Assembly (NCBI RefSeq): GCF_020360975.1
Contig: NW_025408671.1
Coordinates: 3,782,001 to 3,846,000, forward strand
Source: Hirsutella rhossiliensis
Taxonomy: Eukaryota; Ascomycota; Sordariomycetes; Hypocreales; Ophiocordycipitaceae
Direction: 5' to 3'
DNA: 64,000 nt
The notes beneath the pieces were generated by a model. The model was given only the letters and a program-made list of their open reading frames with translations, had not been told where the DNA came from and did no database searches. The translations under genes and the position numbers were made by a program. Positions 22,391 through 35,363 of the stretch are shown piece by piece (within the stretch, counting starts at the first letter, position 1; each line of letters opens with the position of its first letter).

Positions 22391-22800
22391 ACCAGGATAA
22401 AGATGAGATATCAGCAACTTCGCAGACAACAGGTTCTCGTACAGAACCCCTATAAGACAGACCACGGGCCTGCATAACTCCATGTGATGCAGCTCACCAA
22501 TCTCGCGATGAAGAAATGTTACCAAAATGATCTAGGGCGTAGATAATGCAGGGGATAGTTTTATGGTTGTAGATAATTTAACTGCTCGACCCTTGGTGAC
22601 TGCTTGACCTGTTAGTCCGCAGACTCGCACGCAGCCTTCGGCTGATTATACGCCTTGCACCACAGCCCTACATTGCAAGGTGTGACGTTGTATTTTAGTC
22701 TAAATCACAGTTTGTACTGCAGTCCAGTCTGAGCGTGACGGACGGACCAATAGTTCAGTCTGCGCATCTCAGTCAGACTGACTAAAGGGCAGTTTGAGGC
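22391..22800. other. Transition zone; short CAGTC-type repeats
   Basis: Moderate-GC sequence with several short near-repeats of AGTCTGA/TCAGTC at about 22,690-22,800 (for example TCAGTCAGACTGACT, which is partly palindromic). These could be the eroded end of a transposon. No gene is visible. Confidence 0.3.
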
Positions 22801-25800
22801 GTCTAGACCGACTGTTTACACTATTATTAGTAGACTTAAAAATACCCATAGGTATTTGCTTATAGGCTACCTATACCTACCTACGGGCTATTTTAGGGCC
22901 ACTATAAATACTTAGTAGGTAGGTAAATTTAAAATAGGTACCTAAAAATATATATAGGTATATTCGGGCTACTTATAGGCATTACCTATTTAGTTTTATT
23001 ATACTAATCGTTTATACTTATCTTAATATAAGGTACCTATAAAATATATATAGGCTATATAGCTAAAAGTAGTATTAAATTAAAGGATAAGATCCTATAG
23101 ATATTATTTATTCTCTAACTTAACTATCCTTTTAATATTTAAAGTCCTATCGTCGCGGTTAAATATTCTCCCTATATCTAGTTCTCTTTATAGAGGAGGC
23201 GACTATTGCCTCTATTATTATACGGCCTTTTTGCTTTTTCTTATAGCTTTAAACTTATTCTTCCTAATAAGAGTTACTTTCCTCTATCTCCTTTACTTCC
23301 CCTATCTCCTCTACTTTCTCTATCTCCTCTACTTCTTTTAACTCGTTATTACTTAGTAAAGTAATATTAATTATATCGCGATACTTATCTCTCCCTTACT
23401 AGCTTTACGTTTATATTTAAAGAGAGTCTATAAAAAGCTTTTATTAGATAATACCTATAAGCTATAAGTAAGTATAAAATCTCTTACTTTAATCTTAATC
23501 TTCTTTATATAGTATTATAGCCTCTTTATTAAGATAAATTCTACTAAAAGGATTCTTATTTTTAGGAGTATAAGATATCTTTAAAGCTATATTAAGCTTA
23601 TATAGCCGATCTTTATACTTCTTTATAAGGTTAATACTATTATTAATCTTTATATCTTAAAGAAAGATACTATCCTATATATTAAATTAAGACTATAGGA
23701 TCGATAGCGTAAATCTCGCCTTTAAGTTTAAGAGTTTTATCTTAGATCGCTAGTATATATTAATCTACCGGTAAATACTCTAAGCGCGCTTAAGTAGTAC
23801 GCTACTTAGTTATATTACTAGAAATTCTTATACTATAATATAAATATTCTTATGCCTTTTATACTAAGATATATAGCGCTAAAAGCTATATATATCCTTA
23901 GATAGTAACTTCCTTAGCTAAGATTAGTATATTACTTATATATTAATATAAATAAATAAAAACTTACTCTCTTTAAAAAAAGCCTTATAGACCGAAATAC
24001 CTTTATTACTTTATAAAGTCCCTTAATATATAATTAGTATAAATAATTACTATAAATTATTATACTATTTACTTTTATTAGACTAAGAAACTAAGTAAGC
24101 TAGTCCTTATAGGAGTTGAGAGTAATATTAATATTAAAGGATTATACTAATAACTATAAGAATCGTTATTAGTAATAGGAAATAAATATATCTTTATAAG
24201 TCCTTTATACTTACTTAGAACTAAGTAGATTAGCTTCGGTCTCTTTTTTTAGTAAAATAAGTAATCTTACTTAATAAATATTAAGCTTACTAATACTTAA
24301 TAGGGGTATAAGTAAGGTAGTAATTATATATACTTCCTTTTCCTCTTAAAGGTAGTTAATATACTTAGTAAGCTTTTTCTTTATATTATTAATTACTATT
24401 ATTAGTATACTTTACTAGTTATTGCTAGTATTATAAATATTAGTAATTTTAGTATAGGAGTAAAAGAGATACTTATAAATTATCTTTAGTAAGTTTTAAG
24501 ATTCTAAGAGTATTATATCTTTCCCTTAGCTAACGTTATTTATAAGCTATAGGAATATCTTCCTAATATTAATTAAGTAGTTAATTTACTCTTAATTCTT
24601 AGTAGATAAAGGCAGGCTAAGCTAGGTATTACTAGTAAGAAGTATATTAATTACCTATTATAGCTCCTTAGCTCTCTTAAGTATTATAATAGTAGAGTTC
24701 TAGTATATAATAATATAACTAGGAATACTTAATAGTTATTTATTTAGTTAGACCTCTTATTAAATATTAAAGAAAACCTTTATTTACTTCGCGCTTTAAT
24801 AAAGTATTAATACTAGTATATAGATCTAAGAGGGTTCATATAAAGATTAGTATATAAGTTATAGTATTTTAATTAGTATTAACTTACCTTTATTATTATT
24901 CCTAAGATAACGTTGCTTATACTTATAGGTAAGTTACTTAGTATATCCTTATTAGTACTTACTTCTTCCTTATTATAGTTATCTTATAAAGTTTCTATTA
25001 TATAAGAATAACTATATATAATTAGTTTCTACTCTACCTTAATCTTAATAAGCTTTTTATAATCTAGTATCTTAGATATAAGAAGGTTAAGAATATATAT
25101 AATATATTATATATAGTAAATCGTACTTAGTATATTAATCCCTAGATATAAGTTAAGTTTCCTTATAAGTCTCTTAAATAAAAATATATACTATTATTAG
25201 TAGTAATACTTTTAAATCGATTTAAAATATAACGCCTTTATAAATATTATATAATAGTATTATTCTATAATTCTCTAGAATAGCTAGCTAATATATTTAT
25301 TAGGCTAAGTAAAAGAAGCTATAAGTATTAATTATAATCGACGTAGTAATTAATAATTCTAAGGACTACTTTAATATTTCTAGTTTAAGTTTAGCTATTA
25401 ATAGTTAGCGAGAGATACTATCTAGAAGGTATATAGTTAATTAATACTTCTTAAAGATTATTAGCGATGATCTCTATTAAATTTATTAGTATAGGGGCGG
25501 AGGGAATATAGAATTCTAGATAGTAGAAATAAACTAAGTCTTAGAAAGACTTATAGTTTATAATATTAATAGCTAAGTATATCTATAAAATAAAATTAAA
25601 AAGATAATATTAATATTATAGCTTTTATTTTTAAGTGCCTTATAATAAGATTAGTATAATAGATTACTATATTTTTATATAATAAATATAAATATACTAG
25701 GGTATATTTCTTTTATACTTAGGTAGATTAAAATATATTCTTAGGTTACTGTTTTTAATATAAAACTTACCTTACCTATAGCGTATAAGAGCGCTTATAC

Positions 25801-28800
25801 TAGAACCTTTAATATAAGGATAGATTAGTATAGACTAGTAAGATATATAAATTACCTAAGGTTCCCTTATCTTATAGTTTACGCCTTCCTTAAAAGGCCG
25901 CTATATATCTAAACGATATAAAGTATTAAAGATTAAAAGAGCATTCTTCTTATAAGGAGATATATCTATATTAGTAGTATTAAAGCTTAAGATACTTACT
26001 TAAGAGTATATTATCCTAGGAGATTAAATATTATTTAATAAGTTAGCTTTAAATCTTATTTTATACTAGCTAGTAAATATCTATTAATTAAGGAAATCTT
26101 AATAATCTTAATACTAAAAGTATAGCGGCTTTCTAAGAGATACTAGCCTATAAGTAGGAATTATACTAGTATTTATAGTACTACCTTCTTTACTTCCTTA
26201 ATTAAAAGATTAAAAAGGAGATAGTAGGTCTTTATCTCTATTAAACGAAGAATTAAGATAATTATACTAACTGCCTTAAGTTAATAGTAAAGGGGTAAAC
26301 GGCGAATATTAGTCTATATTACTATAAGGTAAGAAGCTTAGAGCTTAAAGTAAGATATTTAACTTCTAAGCGTTTTATCTTTAAAGAAATAAATTATTAG
26401 AGTATAAAATCTATAGAGTATCTACTATAAAGAAGAGGATAAAGATCTATATAAATAGTTATTGCGAGTAAATAAGTGCTTTTAATAAAGCAAAGTAAAT
26501 AATATATATAAATAATTAGTATAATTAGTATATATAGAGTGCTTTATATTATATAGCACTAAGGTAATAAGTATATATTTAATAATAAGAGAAAGTAAGA
26601 AAAGCTATATACTACTTTAATATAAAGTTATATCTCGGTATATATACTATATATAAAACGTAAAAGAGTTTTACCGAGCCCCTATATATTGCTTATTAAC
26701 TAAAATTTCCTACTATATTATTATAGAAAGTATTCCCTCCTTTCTTTTTATTTCTAAAAGTACGCTCTTAGTATACTATATACCTTACCTTAAGAAAGGT
26801 ATATCTAAAATAATATAAACTCTTATTATTCGCTAGTAAAAGTAGAGCTTATAGCTAAATAGCTAGAATTAAGCTTTAATAGCTTCTTTACTAGCTTAGC
26901 AATTATATTAGTCCTTAGTAAAAGTAAGACTAAGCGAATAATTAATCGACCGATTTAGCTTATAAGATACTAGCGCCCCTTTTATTAAGCTCGCTATATT
27001 TATAGAGCTCGCTATTTCTAAGAAGTTCGCCGCCTCTATAACTAACTTTACTACCTCTATAATACTTATCTTTGCCTAAATAAAGCTTTCCTTATCCTCT
27101 ACGATAAAGCTCGCCGCCTCCTAGACTAAGCCTAGTATAATAAATATTAATAGTATTCCCTAAGCCGCTACTAACGCTAATACGTTAGATACTAACTCCC
27201 TTATCCTAGCTGCCCTTAAAACTTCTTCCTCCTTTACTAAGATAATCTCGAGACTCCCGCCCCTTAAGTTCTTATATATTTAGTCGTCTAGGTAGTTTAC
27301 GGATAGATAACTCTACCTACTTAGTTTTAATCCTTTCTCGAGATAGATATATTTAGCTTAAAGGGTAAAAGGGAGGTAGTAGGATAAAAGAACTATTTAG
27401 AATATAGCTAGAATTCTATTCTTACCCTTAAGTATTTACCCTTATTTTAATAGGTATAATTAATATCCTTTTTAATCTCTACCTAAGGGTATATACTTTT
27501 AATATTAGGTAATTATTTCTTTAGTAAGATATAGTACGCTCTACTTATATAGAAATTTATTTATTTAGTCCTTCCTATAAAGGGATATATTACCTAGGAA
27601 AAATAAAGGTTTATTAACTTTTATTTAAAAAAGGAAATAATTAAAATATATATTTATATATAAGTAGTAACTATACTATTACTACTTATTATAAAATATT
27701 ATAGTATTTATAGTAATATTTATACTAATCTAAATAATAGTATATAAATAAAATATACTAAAATTCTTTACTTTCCTTACTTTTAAGCTAACTCTCTAAG
27801 GTAGTAATAGGTTAGGAAAAACGTTTTAAATACCTTCTATAGATTTAAATATCTACCTAGCTAACTTAATCTAAAAAGCTTTCTATTAATAGTATTTAAA
27901 ATAACGCTAGGGCTTCCTATTATAAAGGACCTAAAAGAAACTAATAAAGTATATTCTTATACTCCTTAGTATACCTCTTAAAGTTTAAAAGGATTCTCTT
28001 AAAAATAAATTAAAGAAAGTTATTAGTCTCTTACTATAGCTACGCGGGTCTAGGAAGGATTGCTTAGCTCCTTTTCTTCCCTTTACCTTACTTTATATAG
28101 CTATAAATCTCGCGTACTATTAAGATCTTTAAGGGCCTAGCTAAAATTTATCGTCGAGAAATTACCTAAAATGCCTAACGATAGATATTAATCCTAAGCC
28201 GCGTACTAAAGAGTCTCCTATTTATCTAGTTAGTTTAATTAATTAGCTTAAATTATTAAAAGCCTAGTACTTATATAAATAGTCTTCTTATTAACGCGAT
28301 TTATTATAAAAGCTTAGTTTAAAGACTAAAAGCAAACTAATAAAATAGTTTATAATATAAGAAAATATTTAAGCTATAAAGGAATTCTAGAAATCTAGTA
28401 AGGAGTTAACCTAAAAATATATAAAAAAGTAAATAAAGTAAGACTTACTTTTTTTACTACTTTTAAAGAACGCTTTTTACTACTTAAACTACTAAGGTTA
28501 AGTATACTTTAAGTACTTATAGCTTAGAAAATATTAACTAGATAGCTATACTAAAGTATCTTTAAAAGCACCGAAATACTAGTACTTCTTAGTTCTATAA
28601 TAATTAGTATATAAGAGTAGTTAAGGTTAAGAAGATTAAAATACCTTTTAGTCTTACTTAAGTACTTCTTTAATTCTTTAAAAAGGTTACTTATTACTAA
28701 ACTAAGCGCTAAACTTAAGCGACTTATTACTTTTATTAAGAAGAAATATAATCTTATCGATTTATTAGGCTTTATTTTCTATCTTAGCGTCGATATCCTC

Positions 28801-29887
28801 CTAGTTAGTATCTTTTTTAATAAGAGCGTCCTTATTAAGGATTATATCGCCCTATAATACTAGTAGGTAAAGTATTTCTTTAACTTAGTCTAAATATTAG
28901 CTAAGTAGAAAACTAAAATATTTTTAATTAGTATAAAGATTAATTTATTTCCTATAGTTATTACTTAGTACTTACTACTTACTTTTAATTTTATAAGAGT
29001 CTTTAATAATTATAATAGCTTTTTCTTTTTTACTTATATTTATCTAGGTTATAAAGGACTAGACTTTCTTTCTTAATTATATAATAGCCTAATATATTAT
29101 ATTCTTAGCTTTTTTAAAGACTTTCTTATCGTTAGTTATCTTAGTAACGCGATCGCGCGCTTTCTTTATATTTATATTTATTAATAGGGTATCTTTTACC
29201 TTCTATTTTTTTAAAGGTATACTAAGTAAACGGCTTATTATAGATTAGTATAAAGATTAGTATAAAGTAAAGAGGAGTATTTAGGAACTCTTACTATATC
29301 GCCGTTACTCTTAATTATCTATAAAGAAGAGAGCTAAGAAATACGAAAATATCTAAAATTATTAGCTAGAATATTATATAAAATAAAAAGAGATATTACT
29401 TACCGTTTAATATATAGTATTAATATAGGTATTAAAAGTAAAATAAAAATTCCTAATACTAAATAAAGACTAAATCTTTACCTTATATAGACCTACTTTT
29501 TACTAGAAATTAATTAGGTTAGTAGATCTTTATAACTAAATAACTATATTTTAATTAGCTAAGAAGCTTATTATTACTAGCTTATATAACTATAACCTTT
29601 CTTTTTTTCCCCCTCCTTAATAAATATATACTCGCTTACGACCGCTAAGCCTTTAAAGTTAGTACGCTATCTATATATAAATAGCCTTATATTAATATAC
29701 TAATTATTTATAGTAATCTCGCTTTTAGTTTTATAGTACGCGGCTAGTTTTTTAGCCGGCTAACTAGTAGAAAAACTCTCCCTAGCTAGAATATAAATAC
29801 TAGCGGAAAAACTAGCGGTAAAAGTAAAGGGAAATTAGTTAAGCTAATAGGTATTATTAAGCGTAAATAAAGATTTAAGCTAGGTAG
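22801..29887. other. RIP-degraded AT-rich block, contents not identified
   Basis: About 7 kb in which CpA and TpG are nearly absent, TpA is very common and CpG persists, so stop codons TAA/TAG are frequent in every frame. It is presumably one or more old transposons. I could not find LTR pairs, inverted termini or a protein motif I trust. The last five bases (29,883-29,887, GGTAG) are the target duplication of the LTR element that follows. Confidence 0.6.
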
Positions 29888-30073
29888 TATAAGAGTCTTT
29901 AACTATTATAGGTTATAGGCTTAGGCTATAGCCTAAGCTATATAATTATATATAAAGGGCTAGATCCTATACGGATATATATAGGCTAGCCGTATATAAG
30001 AGAGCTCTATATAGCTTATTAATATTATCCTATAGATAGTACCTATGCCTATACCTCTACCTACTCCGTAATA
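29888..30073 (+). repeat. 5' LTR of the outer chromovirus
   Basis: It aligns along its length with 55,047-55,232 (TATAAGAGTCTTTAACTATT at the start, CCTATGCCTATACCTCTAC near the end). Differences are mainly C/T and G/A. Confidence 0.85.
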
Positions 30074-30099
30074 GTATAAGCTATTAACTAATAGATCTA

Positions 30100-31957
30100 A
30101 TAGATATCTCTTTAGAGAGGGCGCCTCCCCCTTAAGGAAGCACTCCGCCCCTCCCTAGACGGATAGGAAGTATCGTAGCTATCTTAGAAGCGATTAAAAG
30201 CGCGACGGCTAGCGAGAAAGATAAGGTTCTCGCTATACTAAGGGAGCCGTCTACGAGACTAGCTCTAACCCCTACGGCCTTTATAACGCCGGTTACGGCG
30301 GCGATACTACTAACGCGGAAGCCGCTCTCTTAGCCGACTTAGGATAGTAAGCTAGAGTCCTTCTACTTCTTCCTTAGCCGGCTATAGATAAAGTTTATAA
30401 CTAATAAGAAATAGGGCCTAAATAGCTATCGCGATATAGCGTAGTATTCGCTCCTTTATACGCTACCGGAGCCCTAGATATAGCGGATCTCTAGATTCTA
30501 AGATAAGGGTAGCCCTAAGGGTAGACGCGACCTATAAGACTTCTTTTAATACCTTATATATACGTTCGGCAACGTATAGGAGTAGGAGAAGGCGTAAGAT
30601 AGGCTATAGACCCTTAAGTAAAGAGACGGATAAACCTTTAGCGAATTCCTTCCCGATTTTAAAGAGATACTCTTATAAGTAGTAGGGACTATAGTATAGA
30701 AAGATAGCGTAAAGCTTATATAGCTATAGAATTCGATTACGCTAGCCTTATAAGAGCTACTTATCCCTATAATTATACCTACTAAATACGGCGAGTACGT
30801 AAGCCGGTTAATAAAGGTAGCTTAGGGCTATAAATAGACGCCGCGTTTTTAAAAGCTTTATAAGTATACGCTATATAGCGGCGATAGGATTACTACCCCT
30901 TTATAAGATAAATAACCGGCTATCGATATAGATAGGGATACCTTAATATCGGCTACTTATATAGACCGGGCTAAACGCGGTAAAAAGACGCTATCGACTA
31001 CCCCCTATACCGCCCTATACTCTAAGTAGCGGGCGAAGTAGGTAATAAGCGAGGAAATTAAAAAGAGGAAAGCTAACGGCCGCTGCCTACGTTATAGAGT
31101 ATCTATATACTTTATATTAAAATACCCCTTCCTTTTAGCTAAGCGGCCTATAGCGGTTTAAGTAGCGAAGATAGAACCGCTCCTTACCTTAGACGATAAG
31201 GAGGACTCTGCCCCCTTAGGCCTAGAGGAAAAAAAGTAGCTCCGGAGTAAAGATAGGCTCTAAAGCCTTAATTACTAGTACTAGTAAGGGAGAAGGAGGA
31301 ATTATCCGCCTATATAAAAGAGGAGCTTACTTTAATATAGGTTATAATTAATAACTCTTTACTTATTACTGCCCTTATAGATAAGGGCTGCTAGTACTAC
31401 GCCGTAGTTAACGAGGCGCTTACGCGAGAGATATAAGTACTAGTAGAAAAGATCGCCCTAAGGTAAGTAAAGGGCGCCTTAAGTATAATAAAGGGTATAG
31501 TAATTAAGGGTATTATATAGCTAGCTATAGAGGTCGACGGCTACTATAAGCTTATTATAGCCTATATAATCCCTTAACTAGAATCTCCCTTAATCCTTAG
31601 GAAACCCTAGTTATTATATATAGAGTTATACTTAGTTTTATACTAAAGGAAGCTATAGTTTAGGCCTATATAATAGTAGGTCCGCTATAATAATAGTTCT
31701 ATAGGTATAGGACTAAGCGTATAAGCTTTATACTTAATATAAGAAGTCCTTACTTTTATCTTTATAAGAACTATATAATAGGTAGAGTAGGGGCAAGGCC
31801 GGGCAGCGGCTAATATAGCGGTCTATATAGTTAGCTTAGCGGATATCGATAAGGCCCTTTAAATAAAGAAGCTAAAGTCGCCCTCTAAGCTATAGTAGTA
31901 AATACTAGAGCGCTTTTACGACCTCCTACCGCTATTTAAGTCCTAGGAAGCGGATAA
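30100..31957 (+). pseudogene. gag and protease part of the outer chromovirus
   Basis: A plus-strand frame with many TAA/TAG stops shows a gag-like charged region, a basic region near 31,080 where a CCHC knuckle would lie (GRCLRY, Cys partly lost), and near 31,375-31,420 the protease site read as LIDKGC followed by YYAVVNEAL, where the active-site Ser codon appears mutated. It breaks off at 31,957, where the 12.6-kb element begins. Confidence 0.6.
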
Positions 31958-32337
31958 TTTAACGGGGATAAGGGCATATACCTAAAGCACGCGTAGCACG
32001 TAGTAAAGGATTAGCAGAGCAATTAACTGCGCTATTATCTAATCACTTAGTCTATATATAGCTCTATAGGCTTTAGGTTATAAATGCGAGTCTTAGAGAT
32101 TTCTTTACTCTATGCCTCTTCGTTTCTACTAGAGTCGCGCAACTAACGGCATCTACTTTAAAGGGGAAAAATAAAAATTTAAATTAACTATAATTAAGGA
32201 TAATGCTTAATTAGATAATCGAGGTCTTTATAACGCCTTTAAGTATACTTAGAAGAAAGTTAGAGGGGGGGGGGGGTGCTAGGGGTCTTATCCCTTTAAC
32301 GGCTAATATCTATAGGGGTATAATCTTACTTATTAAA
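31958..32337 (-). repeat. 3' LTR of the 12.6-kb element
   Basis: 380 bp, aligned with 44,151-44,529; differences are C/T and G/A. It includes a 12-base G run (32,265-32,276) preserved in both copies. Confidence 0.85.
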
Positions 32338-34953
32338 CTCCTCCCTAGCGACTTTCCGACCTAAGATACTAATAGAAAGAGCGCGATAATAACGGGCAAG
32401 GCTCTCTTCCTAAGCACGTAAGTAAGTAAATAAACCGTCGACGGAACTTTTCTCCTTTACTATAATCCTTTCCCTTTGCGTCCTTTATTCCTCCCTTTAC
32501 TTACGAGCTACTCGTTTAGCTCTTTCCTATCTTTGCTCGCGTACTTCCTTCTTTAGATAATTATCTACTGCCCCCTATATACGCTCCTAAGTATTCGCGC
32601 TTATTATTCCTAGGGGCGTTAGGGAAACGAAGTAGTTAGCGTCTTTACTAGTCTATAGCTTTAGGTACGGCTAGATTAAATAAGCTATAGAGTCTCGTAG
32701 GCTAATCGTTATTGCGTTACTAGTAGTCCTACGTAAATATATAGAATTATAGTCGTTAATATCCTAGCGGTGGTTTTAATATATTCCTAGGTTTTTAACT
32801 CCTTTAACCTAGGAGGGTTTAAAGCCCGGTATAAACCTTATAGGGACTATAGCTAGAGAAGCTATTATTATACTTTATTTCTAGGGAGTAATAGGGCGTG
32901 CCGTAGGCGTTACTAGAGTCTTTAGCCTTAGGGTAATTAACCGAGCGCCTAGTAATTTCGGGGTCCTAGGGCGAGTAGGCAGCCGGGCTATCTACCTTTC
33001 TTCCCTACTAGCTCCTTATTAGGTTGTCGGCGGGGGAGCGGTTGCGAGTCTTTCGCTCCTTCGTACGTTTAGAGGAGCCGTTAGCAGCGGGCGAGGAGTA
33101 GGCCTAATTAGCTATATATTAGAGGGGGAGAATAAAGGCGTCGTTTCTACGTAAATAAAGGGACTAGTAGGGGCGCTTAGCTCTCTCCTTTATAGGCTCT
33201 AAGGCGGGGATCCTATCTTAAGGTTACTTAGGGAAAGGCTGCTTAGTTTAGATAAGGAGCTTAATTCGGTTAACGCTTAAGGTAACGAAGGACTAGGTTT
33301 ATTCTCGATTCCCGTCGGCGTAATTAGATAGTTAGGGGTCTTTTTAGGGAGAAGTTTCGTAAAGAAACCGCGCGTAGCTTAAGTAATCGGGTTAGGTTGC
33401 TCCGTAAGGGCAGCTAGCGTAAATAGCTCCTTTCTCGCTTTCCTCGCCGTATAAGCTAGTTCTATGTCTCTTTAGAGCGGTGGTTTCTATCCGGTAGGCC
33501 TATCTAAGAGGTTAACTACCTCCGGGACTTCCTAGAGGTCTTATTCTTCCTAGTCTCCTAAGATAATACGGTTATATTAGTAAATCCGCTCGCTCCTAGG
33601 AATCCTTATAAGAAAGACTCCGCCGAAAGTCGTTAGACCTTAATTAGATAGTATCCTTTATAGTCGTCTAACCCCGCTATTAAACTACTAGGAAACTCTA
33701 CCGCCCTATAATATCGCTTACGTATAATTAAGCTCGTTCGCCGCAATAGCTTAGATTCTATATATTAGCTTATCGACGTAGCCTTTTATACTTATCCTCT
33801 CGTCCGGCTTAAAGAAATACTAGTCTCGGTATAAGATCTCGTCTATTTATAGGGCTTCTTACGTTGCTCCGTACCTTTACTCTAGAATTACTTTAACTTT
33901 TAGGCATCGCTATTTAATTATCTTAAGGCGTAGCCCGACTATGCCTCTAACCTAGTATTAGATTATTATTAAGGCTAAGTAGCCGTATTCCTACCCTTCT
34001 TACTAGGCGGTGTAAGGGACTAGCGTATAGGTAAAGTTATAAGGAACTTAGAGGATATAAAGAAACTGCCGCTATACTTATAGGAACGTATAGAGTCTAG
34101 CGTATCGTCCCTCTTTCTAAGCATTAAAAACGACTAGGTTTCCTTCTCTATAGTCCTAAAGGAACGCCCCTTAGTAGAGTCCTCCTTCGTTCGTGCCTAC
34201 TAAAAAGTTAATAACTCTAGTCGTATACCTTTATTTATACGCGAAGTAACTAAGGTCGAAGGTAGGAGCGGTAAACTTAATTAAATGCTCCCCGTTATTT
34301 AGGCATTTATAGTACTTCTTATATCTATCTTCCGTATCTTCGATAGGTTCCCCTTAGTAGTCGGTATAAACCGATAGCGGGTAAGGTAAGGGGCATACCG
34401 CGTTCTCGATGCTTCTTATTAAGATTTTAATTATCGCGCTAAGGCCGAAGCTCGTAGCCTATCGTTTATCGATAGCTCTATAGAGAAAGTTATATACGTC
34501 GACGATATACTCTTCTTAGCGGGCCTTATTCCTAGCGAATCTATTTATCTTTTTAACGCCCTTATATATTATCTAAGCGTCTTCGAGGGTAATGTCCTGC
34601 CGCCTAATAGGGCCCGTTAGTATTAGGTGCTAACGATCTCTATAGACGTACTAAGGAGGTTGCTTTTGCCTATAAACGTCTCGTCGGTCTTAGTCTACGA
34701 ACCTTTTCTTATCTTTAGCGTAGAAGCGCCCTTCGCCGCCTTCTACTTTAACTTCGCCGTAGTAAGTAGGTAAAATAGAGCTCTTGCTCCTAAATAGTAG
34801 TACGCTAAAGAAGATAGCGGCATCCTTAGGGAGGTCTATAGCCGGGCCTAGGATACTATTTAGGTTCGCCGCTATATCTTAGGAAAGGGTAGAGTAAGCG
34901 AAAGAGAGGGAGAAGCTAAGATTAGATAGTTAGGGTAAGTAGTTTTAAGTTAT
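32338..34953 (-). pseudogene. Long accessory frame of unknown function in the 12.6-kb element
   Basis: Reading the minus strand from 34,953 (ATA, probably a RIP-mutated ATG), one frame continues for about 870 codons to the 3' LTR and may end a few codons inside it. Stops are TAA or TAG only, each explainable as a former CAA, CAG or TGG. The residues look like a soluble protein: KDAAIFFSVLLFRSKS, LPTYYGEVKVEGGEGRFYAK, ILYRD, FKPDERISIKGYVDKLIYRI; then a Pro/Ser/Thr-rich middle; then a highly basic helical C-terminal region (LKKEVREQR, ERAKRVARK). The complementary frame is hydrophobic and unlikely. It is not RT, integrase, protease or chromodomain, and I do not recognise a family. Confidence 0.55.
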
Positions 34954-35363
34954 AACGCTAAGAGGCTAAGAGGGTATTATATATATATATAGGAGTTATA
35001 TTAATAGAGGGGATCGTTATAAGTAGGGAAGCGTGCGGAGTATATATATATATATATACGTATAGAAGGAAGAAGAAGGAAGGAAGGAGGGTATAGCGAG
35101 AGGAATAAATAGTTATTAGAGCGCGCGGTTATTAGTTGCTTTAGCCGGCCTCTATAGCGGTAAAGTCTCGGGCGTGTTTAGCGGTTACGCTTAAATAGCT
35201 TCTTCTATTAGTTATCGATTAGGGAGCTATCTAATCCCCGCCCTTTTCTTTTCCTCTTTACTCTCTCTATTCCTCTTCTCCCTCTTCTCTCCTCTATCTT
35301 CTTTATTTCTCTAGACCGCTACCTTTTATCTTCTCCTTTTACGATTACCTCTTCTTCCTTATT
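34954..35363. promoter_or_regulatory. Putative divergent promoter inside the 12.6-kb element
   Basis: 410 bp between two head-to-head frames. It holds two TA-dinucleotide runs (about 34,979-34,993 and 35,039-35,057) and, on the plus strand at about 35,233-35,330, a strongly pyrimidine-rich tract (CTCTTTACTCTCTCTATTCC pattern) of the kind found just before fungal start codons. It may have been a bidirectional promoter; this is inference. Confidence 0.35.

Noticed and set aside
29888..31957. Assigning a tRNA or self-primer site to the outer chromovirus
   Set aside because: Only a 9-base partial complement between the post-LTR sequence and the LTR was seen, too weak after RIP.
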